Shown piece after piece: positions 9,830 through 21,435 of a stretch of DNA of 64,000 nucleotides. The stretch lies in NCBI RefSeq assembly GCF_032854445.1, contig NC_088296.1, forward strand, positions 21,815,853-21,879,852, given 5' to 3'. The notes under the pieces are model-generated. The model did no database searches. It had not been told where the DNA came from and was given only the letters and a program-made list of their open reading frames with translations. How positions within the stretch are numbered: the stretch's first letter is position 1; the number at the start of each line of letters is the position of its first letter. Source of the DNA: Liolophura sinensis. Its lineage: Eukaryota > Mollusca > Polyplacophora > Chitonida > Chitonidae. Made by a program: the position numbers and the translations under genes.

Positions 9830-11890
9830 GCCAAGCGCAATGTGGTTCTGATTCCGCTGTTCTCAAGTTTCCTGTATTACGTTAAGAAATGATCTTCATA
9901 CATATTACATTCTTTCCTTTAGCGGTTTTGGCTTTATTCAATAACTTTACTCTTCTTAAAGGCCTGTGCATAGCCTATAATGTGACAGAGTAACTAAACC
10001 ACTGAGGACAGTTTCATAGCTCAAACATGGTCCCAAATTGATAACTAAAACGTTCTTTAGTCAATTCTACTTAAATAGTGTTTTCTTTTGACCGGTTATC
10101 TGAAAGATCTGCAAGCGATGGAAAACAGATTAGCATATCTTCAACTTTCATTTTTGAATCCAACTACATTTTTTCTTTTCTATACTATTATACCTTTTGT
10201 GATATAACGTTTGTATTTACCCATTTTCGTGTGTGGACATTGGGTGATCAAATTTGAACTAAGACACGTAGAACAATTTTGATCTGACTTACCTGCTGAT
10301 ATTGCAACACGACCCACCCTTCTGCAATGAGCCGACCTTCAGGATGGTTCGCAGTCTGTCACACCTCCATTCTGTAATATGATAGCATGCTTTAAGAATT
10401 TAACACGGCACGTCCCAAGTGTCTTCAAGGTCACATGCTCCTGCTCAAAATGAATAATTGACAGGATTCGGACTTTTGTAAATCGATAAGCCGATATTTT
10501 CCACCAGGTTTCATAGCACCGGTGAAGTGTTCTGGATCCTCTTGTATATATAACTGTACAACTATATTTTGCTCGTCTGTTAAAAAAATGGAAGTTACAC
10601 CGCATGAAATAAAGACATTTTAAATAATATGCGGTTGATATAAATTGACGAAAGAACCAGTCAGTAAATGTTTCTTGTTTTTATTTTCAAAACAGTTGAA
10701 TAATGTAAACTGTAAGCATCTAACGACAACAATATAGAAAAAGTTATCATAATGTCTTGGGGATAGTCCAATTGCATCACAAACTAACATGACGCAAGAA
10801 TTTACAATAAATGTTGAACTTGAGACAATTAAGAAAAAGGTGCAGCGGATTAAAATTCGTGATTATGCTGATAGTACGTTAAATTTTCTTCACACACTTA
10901 AAAGTTAATGATTTACAATTAACATCTGATGTAAAAAGACTGCAGCATACTTAGTATTTTCTAGAATTACAACACCAGTGTGGTAGGTGGCATCTAATAA
11001 AACGTCACCGATAAAAAGGGTTCTGTTCAATATACCTCAGTGAAGGCTTCATTCTCACTCATTATGTAAATGCTTAAATACTAGCAAATACTAGCATCTC
11101 CCTGGCATCATACCGTCAGCAGAATCTGGTAAAGTAACAAAAACGTAGTGATTTCCGTGCCATTTATTACATGTCACTGGTCTGAGATTACCTAAATACT
11201 GTGCTGTCATCACATTCGATTGACAGTCATTCATACACTCCTTAACGGTGAATATACGCTACAGAACCGGCCCCCTGTAAATTACACAGCTAAAAGTGAC
11301 ATTTTCTACATAGAAAGGGAAACTACACCCATCAATCAAAAATCCAACGAACCATGAAATTTACCTTATAGGCTCTACCTCAAGCCGATTTGCATATTTA
11401 TGGGCCTTGATTTTACCGTTGCATTGTGCGATTTATGTAACAAGGCTCTAATCCACATGGATAACAAAAATTCATAATTATCAGCGCACATAACATACGG
11501 TTTTGTAGACATTTTTACTCTGAAAACTCAAACTGTTCTGTCGGAGGGCCATTTTCATTGTTCACGCGTTAGCATTGGGATTCGTACCTAAAATTTACTG
11601 CTACCACTTAACTGTGTCAACATCTAATTTCCAAACATTAACACAAAAGTGAGCAAAATAATTACATATAAAATATTCTATGCTCGGCCGTTACACACCG
11701 GCTCTCAAACTGCGAAATATTTTAACACAGCAATTTCTTTTTAAAATTGAAGGCCGTGGATAACCCAACACTGATGATCACTAACTCTTACTGTTACAAA
11801 AAGCACTGCCTCGTATCACCTTCCAAAATGAGACACAATTTGCTATTACGTCGAACCAGAATTGCCGACTTAGTTTTGGACCAGTCCCTT
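9830..11890. other. Two kilobases upstream of the lectin gene, no recognisable feature
   Basis: This would hold the lectin promoter and 5' untranslated region, but I see no convincing TATA element or initiator and do not call one. An 88-residue minus-strand frame (10339-10605) resembles no family I know. No repeat or RNA gene is recognised. Confidence 0.5.
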
Positions 11891-11892
11891 TC

Positions 11893-11967
11893 TGTTCTTG
11901 CTTCGCCACGATATGGCTGAAATATTGCCGATGTGGCAATAAACCATATATCATTCATCCATTCTAA
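11893..11967 (+). mobile_element. I-type LINE 3' end fragment
   Basis: About 75 bases match the extreme 3' end of the LINE at 3125-3195: CGCCACGATATGGCTGAAAT, ATTGCCGATGTGG, and ATCATTCATCCATTC. Everything upstream is missing, so this is a severely 5'-truncated insertion. No target-site duplication is evident. Confidence 0.7.
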
Positions 11968-12130
11968 CCTTGCTGACCTCCACGACGTCATCTAAACACC
12001 AAGAGTTCCAAGGGGTCGTGTCCACGACTAGAACAATATCGTCGTCTGGGAGGTTCTGTTTTGGTCGTAGCCTTTTCTGTCTGTCTGGGGTCATAGGCAA
12101 ATACTCCTTGGTACATCTGCGCCCAACAGA

Positions 12131-12388
12131 TTTATTTATTTATTTATTTATTTATTTGATTGGTGTTTTACGCCGTACTCAAGAATATTTCACTTATACG
12201 ACGGCGGCCAGCATTATGGTGGGTGGAAACCGGGCAGACCATCCGCAGGTTGCTGACAGACCTTCCCACGTACGGCCGAAGAGGAAGCCAGCATGAGCTG
12301 GACTTGAACTCACAGCTACCGCATTGGTGAGAGATTCCTGGGTCATTACGCTGCCCTAGCGCGCTAACCAACTGGCAACGGGGGCCCC
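12131..12388 (-). mobile_element. SINE family A, nearly full-length copy
   Basis: The reversed element begins with a (TTTA)n tail at 12131 and runs through the body to the tRNA-like head (CATTACGCTGCCCTAGCGCG, CTAACCAACTGGCAAC, GGGGGCCCC). Part of the middle (between GGGCAGA and CCATCCGC) is deleted. On the element strand the head resembles a tRNA with a GTTCAAGTCC-like B box. Confidence 0.85.
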
Positions 12389-12438
12389 CTGTCGTTATAT
12401 ATTCCTCACACTTACTGCTATATGGTAATTATACCCAC

Positions 12439-12521
12439 AATATCACAGCGACCGCATTGATGAGAGGTTTCTTGGTCATTACGCTGCGCCAGCGCGCTAA
12501 CTGACTGAGCCACGGAGCCCC
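12439..12521 (-). mobile_element. SINE family A head fragment
   Basis: This holds only the tRNA-like head: TCACAGCGACCGCATTGATG, AGAGGTTTCTTGG, CGCTGCGCCAGCGCGCTAAC, TGACTGAGCCACGGAG. It follows the previous SINE by about 50 bases and is interrupted or truncated on its body side. Confidence 0.75.
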
Positions 12522-12529
12522 CCAAACCC

Positions 12530-13230
12530 CCCCCCCCCTCTCCCTCCTACAAAAGATATCGACCAGATACTCTATCTAATTGTCTGTCGGTCGGAAATTC
12601 CCGGGTGGAAGGATCTCACCACCGCGCATAAGCAGTAGATGGTCCTGCATTAGTGCTTCTAAGCCGGTGTGATATCGATATCTTTGTCATTGGTCGACTG
12701 TTGATGTATTCCACCTCCGAGAAGAGAGTCGAAAAGGATTCATCATCCAAGCTTGCTGTCTGTTGATGCAGAAGAGAGCAGGGGACTTTCTGATGGTACG
12801 AATTATCCTCTTCCGTGTACCCCTCTGATTGGAGGCTGGAGGATTGAGGACCCACGTAATGTTCTTCTTTTGCAGGGTCTTGAAATTCTAGACTGGTTCA
12901 GCCCTTGGGCAAATCACGCTACATCCTATGTCCTCACGCAAATCACGCCACATCCTTTTAACATTCAACATTGTTTGAATAGCAATCACGCAAGAATCTG
13001 TAGTCAGAGGACAGGTTAATGAAGGTCTCTCACAACACATTCTTATCTGAATGCAATTCGCACGCTGGTGGCAAGACGAGGTCCTGTTGAATTCATCAGA
13101 TCTGCTAGACCCTTGTACTGAGCCCACGTCTGCAAAGCTGCTCTCAGCATTAGATACGAACAGATCTCGATTTTTTCCAGACCCCATTTTGGAATCCTAA
13201 TCACGGCACCAACATGTAACGAGAGCAACG
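12530..13230 (-). pseudogene. BEL/Pao LTR-retrotransposon integrase, C-terminal part, frame-broken
   Basis: Reading all minus-strand frames from about 13020 down to 12540 gives the ordered signature of a BEL/Pao integrase end. It comprises NVKRMWRDLRED, then ITWVLNPPASN, then RIIRTIRKSPALFC, then LDDESFSTLFSEVE with NSRPMTK, then a GLEAL to LLLMRGGEILPPG block. At least four frame changes are needed. The core with the first catalytic Asp is not convincingly preserved upstream. Intact, this enzyme inserts element DNA into chromosomes. No long terminal repeats are recognised, so only a fragment remains. Confidence 0.7.
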
Positions 13231-13339
13231 GATTTGCCTCCCTTGGCCTGCACAGGTTCGCAGGTTAGGATTCCAAACGATGTTTCAATCGCAACCTGCC
13301 CAACAAAGCGGAACTCAGACACCAGGGTGGAAAACGTAA

Positions 13340-13865
13340 TGATAAATTTAATAAACAAAGTGAAAACCAATAAAAAAATAAAAAAAAATAATTATTACAA
13401 TTCAAATTTATATTCTATAATATATGCCAAGGACCCTCAAATATTTTATGACAACATCGCCAGCGATGCCGTCAAATAAATCATATACAGAGGTGATTGT
13501 GCAGAATCTTTGCCGAACATGAGCAAAGTCTACAGCGTCAACCAGGATATGTTCGATGCCATATTGCCATAAAAGTGTGTTAGACAAGAATGCCCAGTAA
13601 GACACCTTGTTAAAACTACTTCGTCTCTCCAAGACTTTAAGTATAAGTATTGTAGGCAATGATAGGATGAATACCAGTTTATTATGGACCTGTTAGTCCC
13701 ATTCACCCTACCAGAGGCGACGAATATATTTAAGAATATTAGACTTTATGTAAGTATAAGGGACTTTAACATGCGATACAAGTTTATATAGGACAGTTTT
13801 CCTGTCTACAACTGTGTTTCCATGGATATATTACTTGGTATCCAACAGAATATAATATCTTTACC
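13340..13865 (-). mobile_element. I-type LINE, 5'-truncated copy (C-terminal coding region and 3' end)
   Basis: The minus strand starts near the RNase H end (TTCTGTTGGATACCAAG, matching 2515-2531 on plus) and runs into an 83-residue frame (13659-13408). That frame holds LLWQYGIEHILVDAVDFA, HVRQRF and KYLRVLGIYY, the conserved tail of this LINE family. The two copies share CTAATATTCTTAAATATATT. An A/T-rich 3' region follows to about 13340. Confidence 0.75.
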
Positions 13866-13878
13866 TTTTTTAATTAGT

Positions 13879-14070
13879 TAGACCTTCCCACGTACGGCCG
13901 GAGAGGACGCCAGCATGAGCTGGACTTGAACTCACAGCGACCGCATTGGTGAGAGATTCCTGGGTCATTACGCTCCCCTAGCGCGCTAACCAACTGAGCA
14001 ACGGGGGCCCCCTGTCGTTATATATTCCTCACACTTACTGCTATATGGTAATGATACCCGCGATATCATT
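13879..14070 (-). mobile_element. SINE family A head half with 5' flank shared with 12388-12440
   Basis: The reversed SINE runs from CCTTCCCACGTACGGCCGG to the head GGGGGCCCC at 14010. The next 60 bases (CTGTCGTTATATATTCCTCA to about 14065) are the same flank that follows the SINE at 12131-12388. Two independent insertions would not share outer flank, so this looks like a duplicated segment of which only part survives. The tail end is cut off where it meets the LINE fragment. Confidence 0.8.
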
Positions 14071-15109
14071 ATAATTACTACAATCTTTGAGCGTACATAC
14101 TGAGTGTACACTTATCACTTGTATCGAAAACCGAACCAATTCTGTTTGATCTGACTAAAGGCAGTTAAAGACACACGTTACATGTTCTGAACTAATTACA
14201 AACCATGCATCATTTTGAACGACAGTTAGACCACACGAAAGTCTCTACTTGCTCTCCAAAAGTGACAGAAAATTTGGGAGAATAATAACTAAATGTTAAC
14301 TTCCTTACACGAATAGCAAGAGAGCAAGTTTGAAAACCAGACTGCTATAGAATTGTTAAAAAAGAAAAACTCTATTGCACTTGAAGAATGTTGAATTGTT
14401 CAAAACTAGGACGTTAAACTATATACACGTACATAGTAAATGTTTTATACGTCAGCATATAACGCAGAAACATAACCTTTTGTTGAAATGCTCCCGAGAA
14501 ACACGGAACTATATCATATTGAAGCGTAGAATGTTACTTCTCATAGAACTTCTCTTTGGAATTCAGGACCCTTTGCAATATATGATCCTCTGTGATTGTT
14601 ATAGCAGCATGCCAGCATTGTCCTGGAGGAAAAGATTGTTAAAGCATTTACTCACTTAACAATCTGGCAGTAAAAGTAGGTCACTCGGGATATCTTGCTT
14701 TTGACTACTGAGCAAGGAAAATACTTGAAGGTTTCAAACTTGCCCCTTGGAAGCCTAAAACCTTAACTGAAGAATACTGAAGAGATTTGATTTCACCGGT
14801 TACGTGAAACCGTTTAGCAACTCTGAAACTGCCATTGGTGCTCTTGTCACTCAAGCTGTGCCAACATTTTGGATAACCAAGCAACTGTTTTTTTTTTAAT
14901 GACGTTTGCCAGCTATTTATCGACGTGTTTAGACCCTTTAAAATTGTCATTACCATATTTCTGGTTTCGGAATATCTGGGACTTAGACAAAACAGGCCTA
15001 CCAGATGAAAGACGTCATGTGTGTGTTTTTTTTTTATTCCAAGGAAGACATTACGCTGTGCAAGTTCTATGCCATACTGTACCACTGTTTTGCTTGGTTT
15101 GTTTTACAG
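14071..15109. other. About 1 kb with no recognisable feature
   Basis: AT-rich sequence. Frames of 84-126 residues occur on both strands (for example 14705-15085 minus, 14375-14659 plus). None has a known motif and they overlap each other, so none is called. Confidence 0.45.
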
Positions 15110-15202
15110 ACTATGCCTATTAACTCTTCTCAGATGTACTCTGATGGTTTTCCAAGAAACACGTGTGGTATTAACGTTTGTCGGTGCCAGGACCCATGTA
15201 AG
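15110..15202 (+). CDS. Candidate orphan exon encoding a short cysteine-rich segment
   Basis: A pyrimidine-rich acceptor (GTTTGTTTTACAG, ending 15109) and a consensus donor (AAG|GTAAGC, 15203) frame a 93-bp exon of exactly 31 codons. It is open in one frame and closes with NTCGINVCRCQDPCK, giving the spacing C-x4-C-x-C-x3-C. Symmetric phase 0/0 and clustered cysteines suit an extracellular repeat module, but no family is recognised and no neighbouring exon was found. A chance occurrence is possible. Confidence 0.3.
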
Positions 15203-15998
15203 GTAAGCAGAAGTGAGAAGCGGAAATGACGTATGTGTAGTCAGTCAACGTCGAACTCAAACATAGGAATGTTTGAATACAATTTTCCCGCGGTTTAAGG
15301 GAGAGAAGTTAAGGTGTCTGTTTTTCACACGCACGGACTACACTAATGTTGGTTCACTTTCGGCTCCGGATAGGGAGTCCTTGATGTTCACCCGACTTCA
15401 CTTTCCTGTGGGCCTTTGTTGATATTAAGCATTATCATATCGCACAGATTCGTCTTGGTTTCTATTGGTCAATATATGATCACATGATATACCGCAAAAC
15501 ATAACGTACAGCAATAACAAGCTCAATCAAAACAATTCTACTGAATCACACGTCCACGAGGCGATAGGTGAAGAACACGTGGGTGTATTCGACTGCGGTT
15601 ATCTTCCCTTGAGTTCCTTTCCAACGTCAGTTTGTTCGTAAAGTAAACAACCGGAAGATGACCAGTTCCGCCAAGGAAATTGTTTTTTCGGTACAATAAA
15701 ACAAGTGGTATTCTCTCGAGCTACCTATTCCTAATATCCCACCTCTCAGCATGCACTATCTATAGGCCTATACATGTATGATAAAGCGCTTTTATAAGTC
15801 TGATTAGGGGTACGTAGAATATTTCCTAGAACATGGTTCGCCGTACATGTTGGCCAAGCTCAATGGACAGCAATTCGACACTGGTACAGTGGTAGTCTAC
15901 AACGGGTTCTGATAGTAAAACAATAATACTGACCACCGCCTCGAAAGCGAATTAATCTGGTAAATAATTGAATTTCCTCATCATTTTCAAAACTCTGA
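15203..15998. other. About 800 bp with no recognisable feature
   Basis: No repeat matching the rest of the window, RNA gene or supported exon is visible. Confidence 0.45.
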
Positions 15999-16320
15999 CC
16001 GGCCCGGATAGCACAGCTGGTAGAGCGTCCGCTTCGGGACCGGTAGATCCAGGATCAATCCTTGATCGAGTCACACCTAAGACTTTAAAAGAGGAAGTTG
16101 TAACTTCCTCGCTTGGCGTTCAGCATGAAGGGGATAGTGCAACGACTGGTTGACCCGTATCAGTATAATGGCTCGGGCGGGGCGGCTTACTTGCAGCACT
16201 AAATAAAAAAATTCGTCCTGCAACAAGGAGGCACATTACACGTACATACACCCTAATGATTCCTTTGTCGTCATATGACTGAAAAATTGTTGAGTACGAC
16301 GTTAAACCTCAAGGACTCAC
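15999..16320 (+). mobile_element. SINE family B, full-length, tRNA-derived head
   Basis: The head CCGGCCCGGATAGCACAGCT, GGTAGAGCGTCCGCTTCGGG and a degenerate B box (GATCAATCC) identify a tRNA-derived promoter. The body (GACTTTAAAAGAGGAAGTTG, CGTTCAGCATGAAGGGGATA) follows. The tail ATATGACTGAAAAATTGTTG, GTACGACGTTAAACC ends in ACTC repeats. Compared with 57147-57495 it lacks about 24 bases after CTTACTTGC. Confidence 0.9.
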
Positions 16321-17463
16321 TCAAAACTCTGACATTTGGTTTTATTTATGATTTCAGGAGGTGGTGTGTGGTGATTTCCAAGTTTACCAGAAAGGAGTGG
16401 GAAAGGTCTGCAGCAACCTGCGGATGGTCGTCGGTATGTTCAGTCTCATTCTACAAATGTTTCCTCAGCCTGGTAATGGTCACAAACATTCGTATCATGT
16501 AAATGAAATCTGTTTAAATAAGAATTCGTTTGAATGCTCGCAAAGAAGAAAGACTAACACGGTGAGATTTAAAAACAGACGTTATTAAAATTATAAAAAT
16601 ACCTCCCATTAGTGGAGGTGTCCCAGTCTTCCTGCCAAATTGAAATAAAATTCCGCTTAAATATATGCATTGCTTCTGAAACAGACACAGACACATGTTG
16701 AGCAATATGTATATGAGACAGTGCTTGTTTCGCTAGCTTGTCCGCCCATTCATTACCTGCAATACTAGTATATATACTGTTTTGTCAGCGTCCGGGCACT
16801 TTGAGGCATCTGTAAAGGCCTGTAGATAGTGGCTCCGCGTTCTGGCCATATAATCCCTAGAAAAAAGGGAGACAAACTCTGAGTTATCTGACTTTTTTAC
16901 TTTTCTGTGTAACGCTTGTGAAATATTCGGTAAACATAACTTCCATGGAGGAAACGCAGGAATAAATTTGTACCAGATTTAAATGACGGCGATTTGCATT
17001 GTGTCGTGCATACATTTTGCCCGTACGCTGATGGGCTCTCTTTTTCTGCTTGTACCTTCAAATAGATTATCATAATAGGATGGTCTGAAAATGTCAGTTG
17101 CTGAGTTCTCATGTGAAGCCATCAACTTCACCGAAATTGCAGTCATCGAAACTGTCTTCGAACAAAAGAGACCATTCATTACATATATGTTGAAGTATAT
17201 TTAAGGGAGTTGTTTTAATACAGAGCGCTGAACATTGAATACTGTCAAGCTTAGCTTTAACTGAAGCACAGGCAGTATCGTAGGCTTCACATCCATAACC
17301 TAACCGTGAACGAATAAGCGCTCGATACATTAACAATAGAAAACATTTCCCCAGATACAGCTCTCATCAGACTGAGAACTTTCTGTCATTTTGCTACAAT
17401 CGAATTTACATGAGCATTCCAAGTAAGTTTAGAGTCAAACAAAACACCCCAATAACGAAATGA

Positions 17464-17925
17464 CTATACAATCTTAACCTCACTACCATTTAGATATACT
17501 GACATGGAAAGTAGTAACCTCTTGTTTGAGAAAATTACTGCTTCTGTCTTAGCTGTTGAAAACTTGAACTCCCATGCTTTACCCCGGGCTGAGATAGCAT
17601 CCAAACCTTCTTGTATGTACTTTCTAGCAAGCAGAGGATTTCTTGTACCATACCATATAGCTTTATCGTCTGCAAATAGCGAAGGGCTTAAATTAGGATT
17701 CAACACTTCGGGGAGGTCATTTATGGCGATGTTGAAAGGATTCGGCGATATTACGCTTCCCTGGGGCACCCCGTTTTCAACAAGAAAGGTTTTGCCAATA
17801 CTCACCTGAACTAGCCGGTCAGACACACAACTTTTAACCCAACCAAGTAAGTTACCACTAATACCAAAGTCTCTCAGCTTCATCAACAGGCCGTGCTTCC
17901 ATAGCATATCATAAGCTCTCTCCAT
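17464..17925 (-). pseudogene. LINE reverse transcriptase core (second LINE)
   Basis: The 153-residue open frame carries MERAYDMLWKHGL, the NGVPQGSVISPNPFNIAIND box, and the catalytic box SLFADDKAIWY with both aspartates present. The FSTAKTEAVIFSNKR block follows. Upstream residues (SGFRANRS, about 18030) and downstream residues (DSKLTWNAHV-like, about 17420) are in other frames. The core alone looks recently functional, but the protein as a whole is broken. Confidence 0.85.
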
Positions 17926-18122
17926 GTTTAAGAAAACTGCAAAAACCGATCTTAATTGGCCAAGGATCGAAGAATGGTTGACTCAAGTATTGCAATATGA
18001 TGAGTGATGCTTCTGTTAGCTCGAAACCCGCTTTGGGTGGGCGAATAAATGTTGTTTTTAGTCAGAAAACCAAACAAACCTGGAATTCTCCATGGTCTCC
18101 ATGACTTTACAAAGACAAGACG

Positions 18123-18700
18123 TCAGAGCAATTGGTCGGTATGATGACGGAAGCGATGGGTTTTTTCCAGCTTTTTTTCTGTCCTTAACATATTCATTAA
18201 CTCAGCGGAGTCAATTATATCCGTGCCAAGGTGACGCTGAGCACACTCCGCAAAATATTTGATTACGTCAGAATTCTTAGGTATTTTACAACAATGAAAC
18301 AACATCTCAGTGAAGAAAGCAACTATGTGCGTGAGTACTTCAGGTGCAAGACTATCGGTTTGTACACTCTCATTGTTGTCTGTTTGAGTTTCAACAGAAC
18401 GCATTTGGGGCGTCCGCCTGGGTGGGTGGGTTTTATTCATGACAGGTGTATTATGCTGTACAATGGCTGTATTTGGCTTTGGGCCATGTGAAATTCCACT
18501 GCTTCCACGGGCTTTGGGTGTTGACCCCTGGTGGGCTAGGGTAGCTAGAGGTTCAGTTGCCGGATTACCACGGACAGTTTTCAGTGGAACTGCATAAGAC
18601 ACATTTTCAGTTACTTTTATGAACTGCGCTTTGCTCGCCTCTTTATAGCCTGGGCAGCCTTGGTGTACAGCACTATGATCTCCCCCACAGTTACAACATT
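18123..18700 (-). pseudogene. LINE ORF1 nucleic-acid-binding protein, C-terminal part
   Basis: A 159-residue frame (18602-18123) extends upstream to about 18700 through the zinc knuckle CCNCGGDHSAVHQGC, with the C-x2-C-x3-H-x6-C spacing typical of Jockey/I ORF1. After it come a Pro/Thr-rich region and QTDNNESVQTD. The last residues run straight into sequence just ahead of the reverse transcriptase. ORF1 proteins coat the element RNA. Confidence 0.7.
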
Positions 18701-18740
18701 TTGGATTTGGGGGACTCTAAATTAAGACATTTAGGAAACT

Positions 18741-20143
18741 CATGCGCCCCATGATTCAGAGTGCATGAAGCTGTATTTATGTGTACCCATATGAAAAGGC
18801 TTACTGCATAAAGAGCAAAATCGGGGCTCGACCGTGTGACAGTTGGAAAATGGCCAAACTAAACCGGTAAATTCCGAAATATTGCAGTACATCTGACAAT
18901 GTCTCATCATGAGTCACAGATGGAGATTATGATGAGTCACAAATGCGTAGATCATGTAGATGTTTATTTGCTGTTGCGTGATGCGGTTTCTCAACGGTAG
19001 TCAACGGGATGTAGACTGAAATAAAAACAGTATGAGGCCTAAAGCTAACAGAATTTACAGTTGTTACAAGTACAACTTACTACAGTATATACTGTTTAAT
19101 ACATGAACCATGTAAAGACAAATCTCTTCATGGTTTGACTTAGAAATTGAGTCTAAACTTTACTCCACGCCAGATGACAAATATTTAGAGATGTTGTCCA
19201 TGAGCTGCCAATGCGTGGGGATAATTTTCTGAAAAACAATCCTGCTTTTTATTATCCTGCACTCTTATTTACTCAAGGCTTGTGCAAAACTTAGTTACCT
19301 GATCATGGAACTATGCCAAAAATATAGACTGTTGGAAGGATCTGTTCACTACAATCAAAATAAAATTGGTCGACAGGTGTGTGACAAAAGAAATGGTCCA
19401 AAATCTTTAGGGCTAAAAAGTCAATAAAAAAAGGGTCAGGGGAAAAAAAATTGGTCGAGTCCCCAGAACTTTTGGTCGCTGATTATGGTCAGTCATGTTT
19501 TGAAACGGGTAGACAACTGGTGTTTTACTCTACAAGATGCTAATTTAGAGCCTACATTTTGTTGTCACAGGCGCAATGTGGTCAGTTTTCTTCGTGCAGA
19601 AATCTCGAACACTGTTTGAGCCTTGACAACAAGAGCTACATATTTGTTTTTGGACTGGATAGAATCTGGAAATAATGATTTACTTGTTAATAATTGGGGT
19701 AATAGACTATGACAACTTGACGAGTAGATCTAATCATGTCGCAGGTAAAGCATAACCAGTAATATTTTAAATATTGCATACAGGTATTTGAAAAAAAATC
19801 AACATTTCAAATTATACATGCTAGTCATTTAGCACACGGGTGTAGGCCTATAGGTATTTATACGTTTATTGTTTCTAGTCACATTAATTTGTGGTTTCAA
19901 AGTTACACCACGCCATGTAAAATTCAGGGCCATCCTTATATGCATGTATATGTGCCACATCTTCAGTTGCTAATACAGTAATATCAAGGTTTAGCGTTGT
20001 CGATAAGGTGTAAACGCAAGTCGCCTGCATCATCACATACCAAAGGGCAAAGTCTTCATAGAAGTATCAGTATATGCAAATCAAACGACTGGTCGTAGCC
20101 GCTGTGACCCCAAAGACTCGTTCTCTGTTTTTCGAAGCGTGTC
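18741..20143. other. About 1.4 kb with no recognisable feature
   Basis: AT-rich. No ORF above 60 residues with a motif and no match to the repeats of this window were seen. Confidence 0.45.
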
Positions 20144-20147
20144 TTAC

Positions 20148-20392
20148 CCCTCAACTTCAGCCATTTTAACATGAAAAATTGATATCTTATCGAAAGAATC
20201 GACTCCTTTAGATTCTTTTAGGTTCAAAGACAGATTATCAGTGGCTCGACCTGCTTCTTTAGTGTCGAAAGTGCTAAAGATGCTTCTCTTTACGAGGTTC
20301 AAAGGTAAATTGTTATTTTTGTCCAACTGAGATGTTGTCGGAGTGTGCAAAACAAAATGTATATACCCAACAACACCAACAACTGTTACCAT
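20148..20392 (-). CDS. Candidate first exon of a type II membrane protein
   Basis: The minus strand reads MVTVVGVVGYIHFVLH, a single hydrophobic anchor, then about 65 polar residues rich in Lys, Asn and Ser. It ends at a consensus donor (GGG|GTAAGA, 20147). A short N-terminus, one anchor and a polar stem is the layout of Golgi glycosyl- or sulfotransferases, but no catalytic exon was found below it and no family motif is present. The start is uncertain, as the frame stays open a little upstream. Confidence 0.3.
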
Positions 20393-21217
20393 CCATAATT
20401 GACCACAACTGAATACATCGTCATCAGTTACCTCCTAGACTGGGACTTTAGGTCGTGTTGTTAAGGTCGTGTGACACTTCGGCAGAACCTTTTGTACTGT
20501 TGTAAACCTGGAATGTTTTAGGTTGATGTCTTTGTCACAAGATAGAGAACATCGTCAGTTCATGGTGGAGTGTTAGCCTTCTGTATGAGAATATATACAA
20601 GCCCCTTTCCTGGCATTCAAGTGAAAAAATGAATTTTTTTCACTTGTCTTTATAAAATAGTAATGCACAATTTTGACAAAAATTAAACAGCTGTATAAAA
20701 GTAGTAAAATATTCGCTTTTCTTCTGTGCCACAATGCAAACGACAGGTACATGGTTGTTTTCATCAAGCAGAAGGAAGCATTAAGTTGTTTGACAAACAA
20801 TTGCCTTTTTTCTTATCTGTTTTAATTAAAGATAGCACAGAAACTGACCATACAAATACTGATGTTGACCCGAACTATCTAACAAGAAGTCTGTCCCATG
20901 ACATTGTTGACATCGTGAGATGAAAATTTCTGAGCACAAGCAGTTGATGCAGGTTAGTTGAAGACAATGTAACAAAGTAAATGTAATGAAACTTGAACAC
21001 GTTTTTTTTTTCTTATTTCTATTGGGACATTTCAAAACTGAGTGAAAACTGTATCTTTAGATTTTGTATGTTTCCTTTTGGACTGTTGTAATGGATATGA
21101 AGTAAATAGTAATAGGAAGATAAAAGCAAAGTGTAACATCTGGGGCCAATCAAGATTGAAAGCTGTGCGTAAGTTTAGCATAATTAATGATGCACTTGGC
21201 GCTGATTATGATTGGTT

Positions 21218-21435
21218 TCCATGCAATAACTGCCTCAGATGTTGTCGGATTATCACTGATTTCCATGCAATAACTGCCTGAGATGTTGTCAGATTATTAT
21301 AATTTGTCTTCAAGCAATAACTGCCTGAGATGTTGTCGGATTATCATTGGTTTCCATGCAAAAACTGCCTCACATGTTGTCAGATTATCATTGGTTTCCT
21401 GCAATAACTGCCTCAAATGTTGTCAGCTTGTCCGA
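21218..21435. repeat. Five-unit tandem repeat of about 45-55 bp
   Basis: Units contain TTTCCATGCAATAACTGCCT and GATGTTGTCGGATTATCA. Spacing varies because of small indels. No coding meaning is seen. Confidence 0.8.

Larger units (their letters stand above)
16570..18740 (-). mobile_element. Second non-LTR retrotransposon (I/Jockey group), endonuclease deleted
   Basis: Read on the minus strand from 18740, this has an ORF1 with a CCHC zinc knuckle and a Thr/Pro-rich linker. It jumps directly into a reverse transcriptase (about 18080-17100) and ends in an RNase H remnant with GNEWADKLAKQAL (about 16765-16725) and a C-terminal QEDWDTS region. The endonuclease that should precede the reverse transcriptase is missing. 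Several frameshifts interrupt the polymerase. It differs in sequence from the LINE at the window start, so at least two LINE lineages have been active. Confidence 0.8.

Noticed and set aside
14705-15085. 126-residue minus-strand frame
   Set aside because: No motif, overlaps equally long frames on the other strand, and composition is not protein-like.
15999-16075. A genuine tRNA gene
   Set aside because: The tRNA-like head has a degenerate B box, is followed by a conserved SINE body and tail, and recurs at 57147 with the same body, so it is a SINE promoter.
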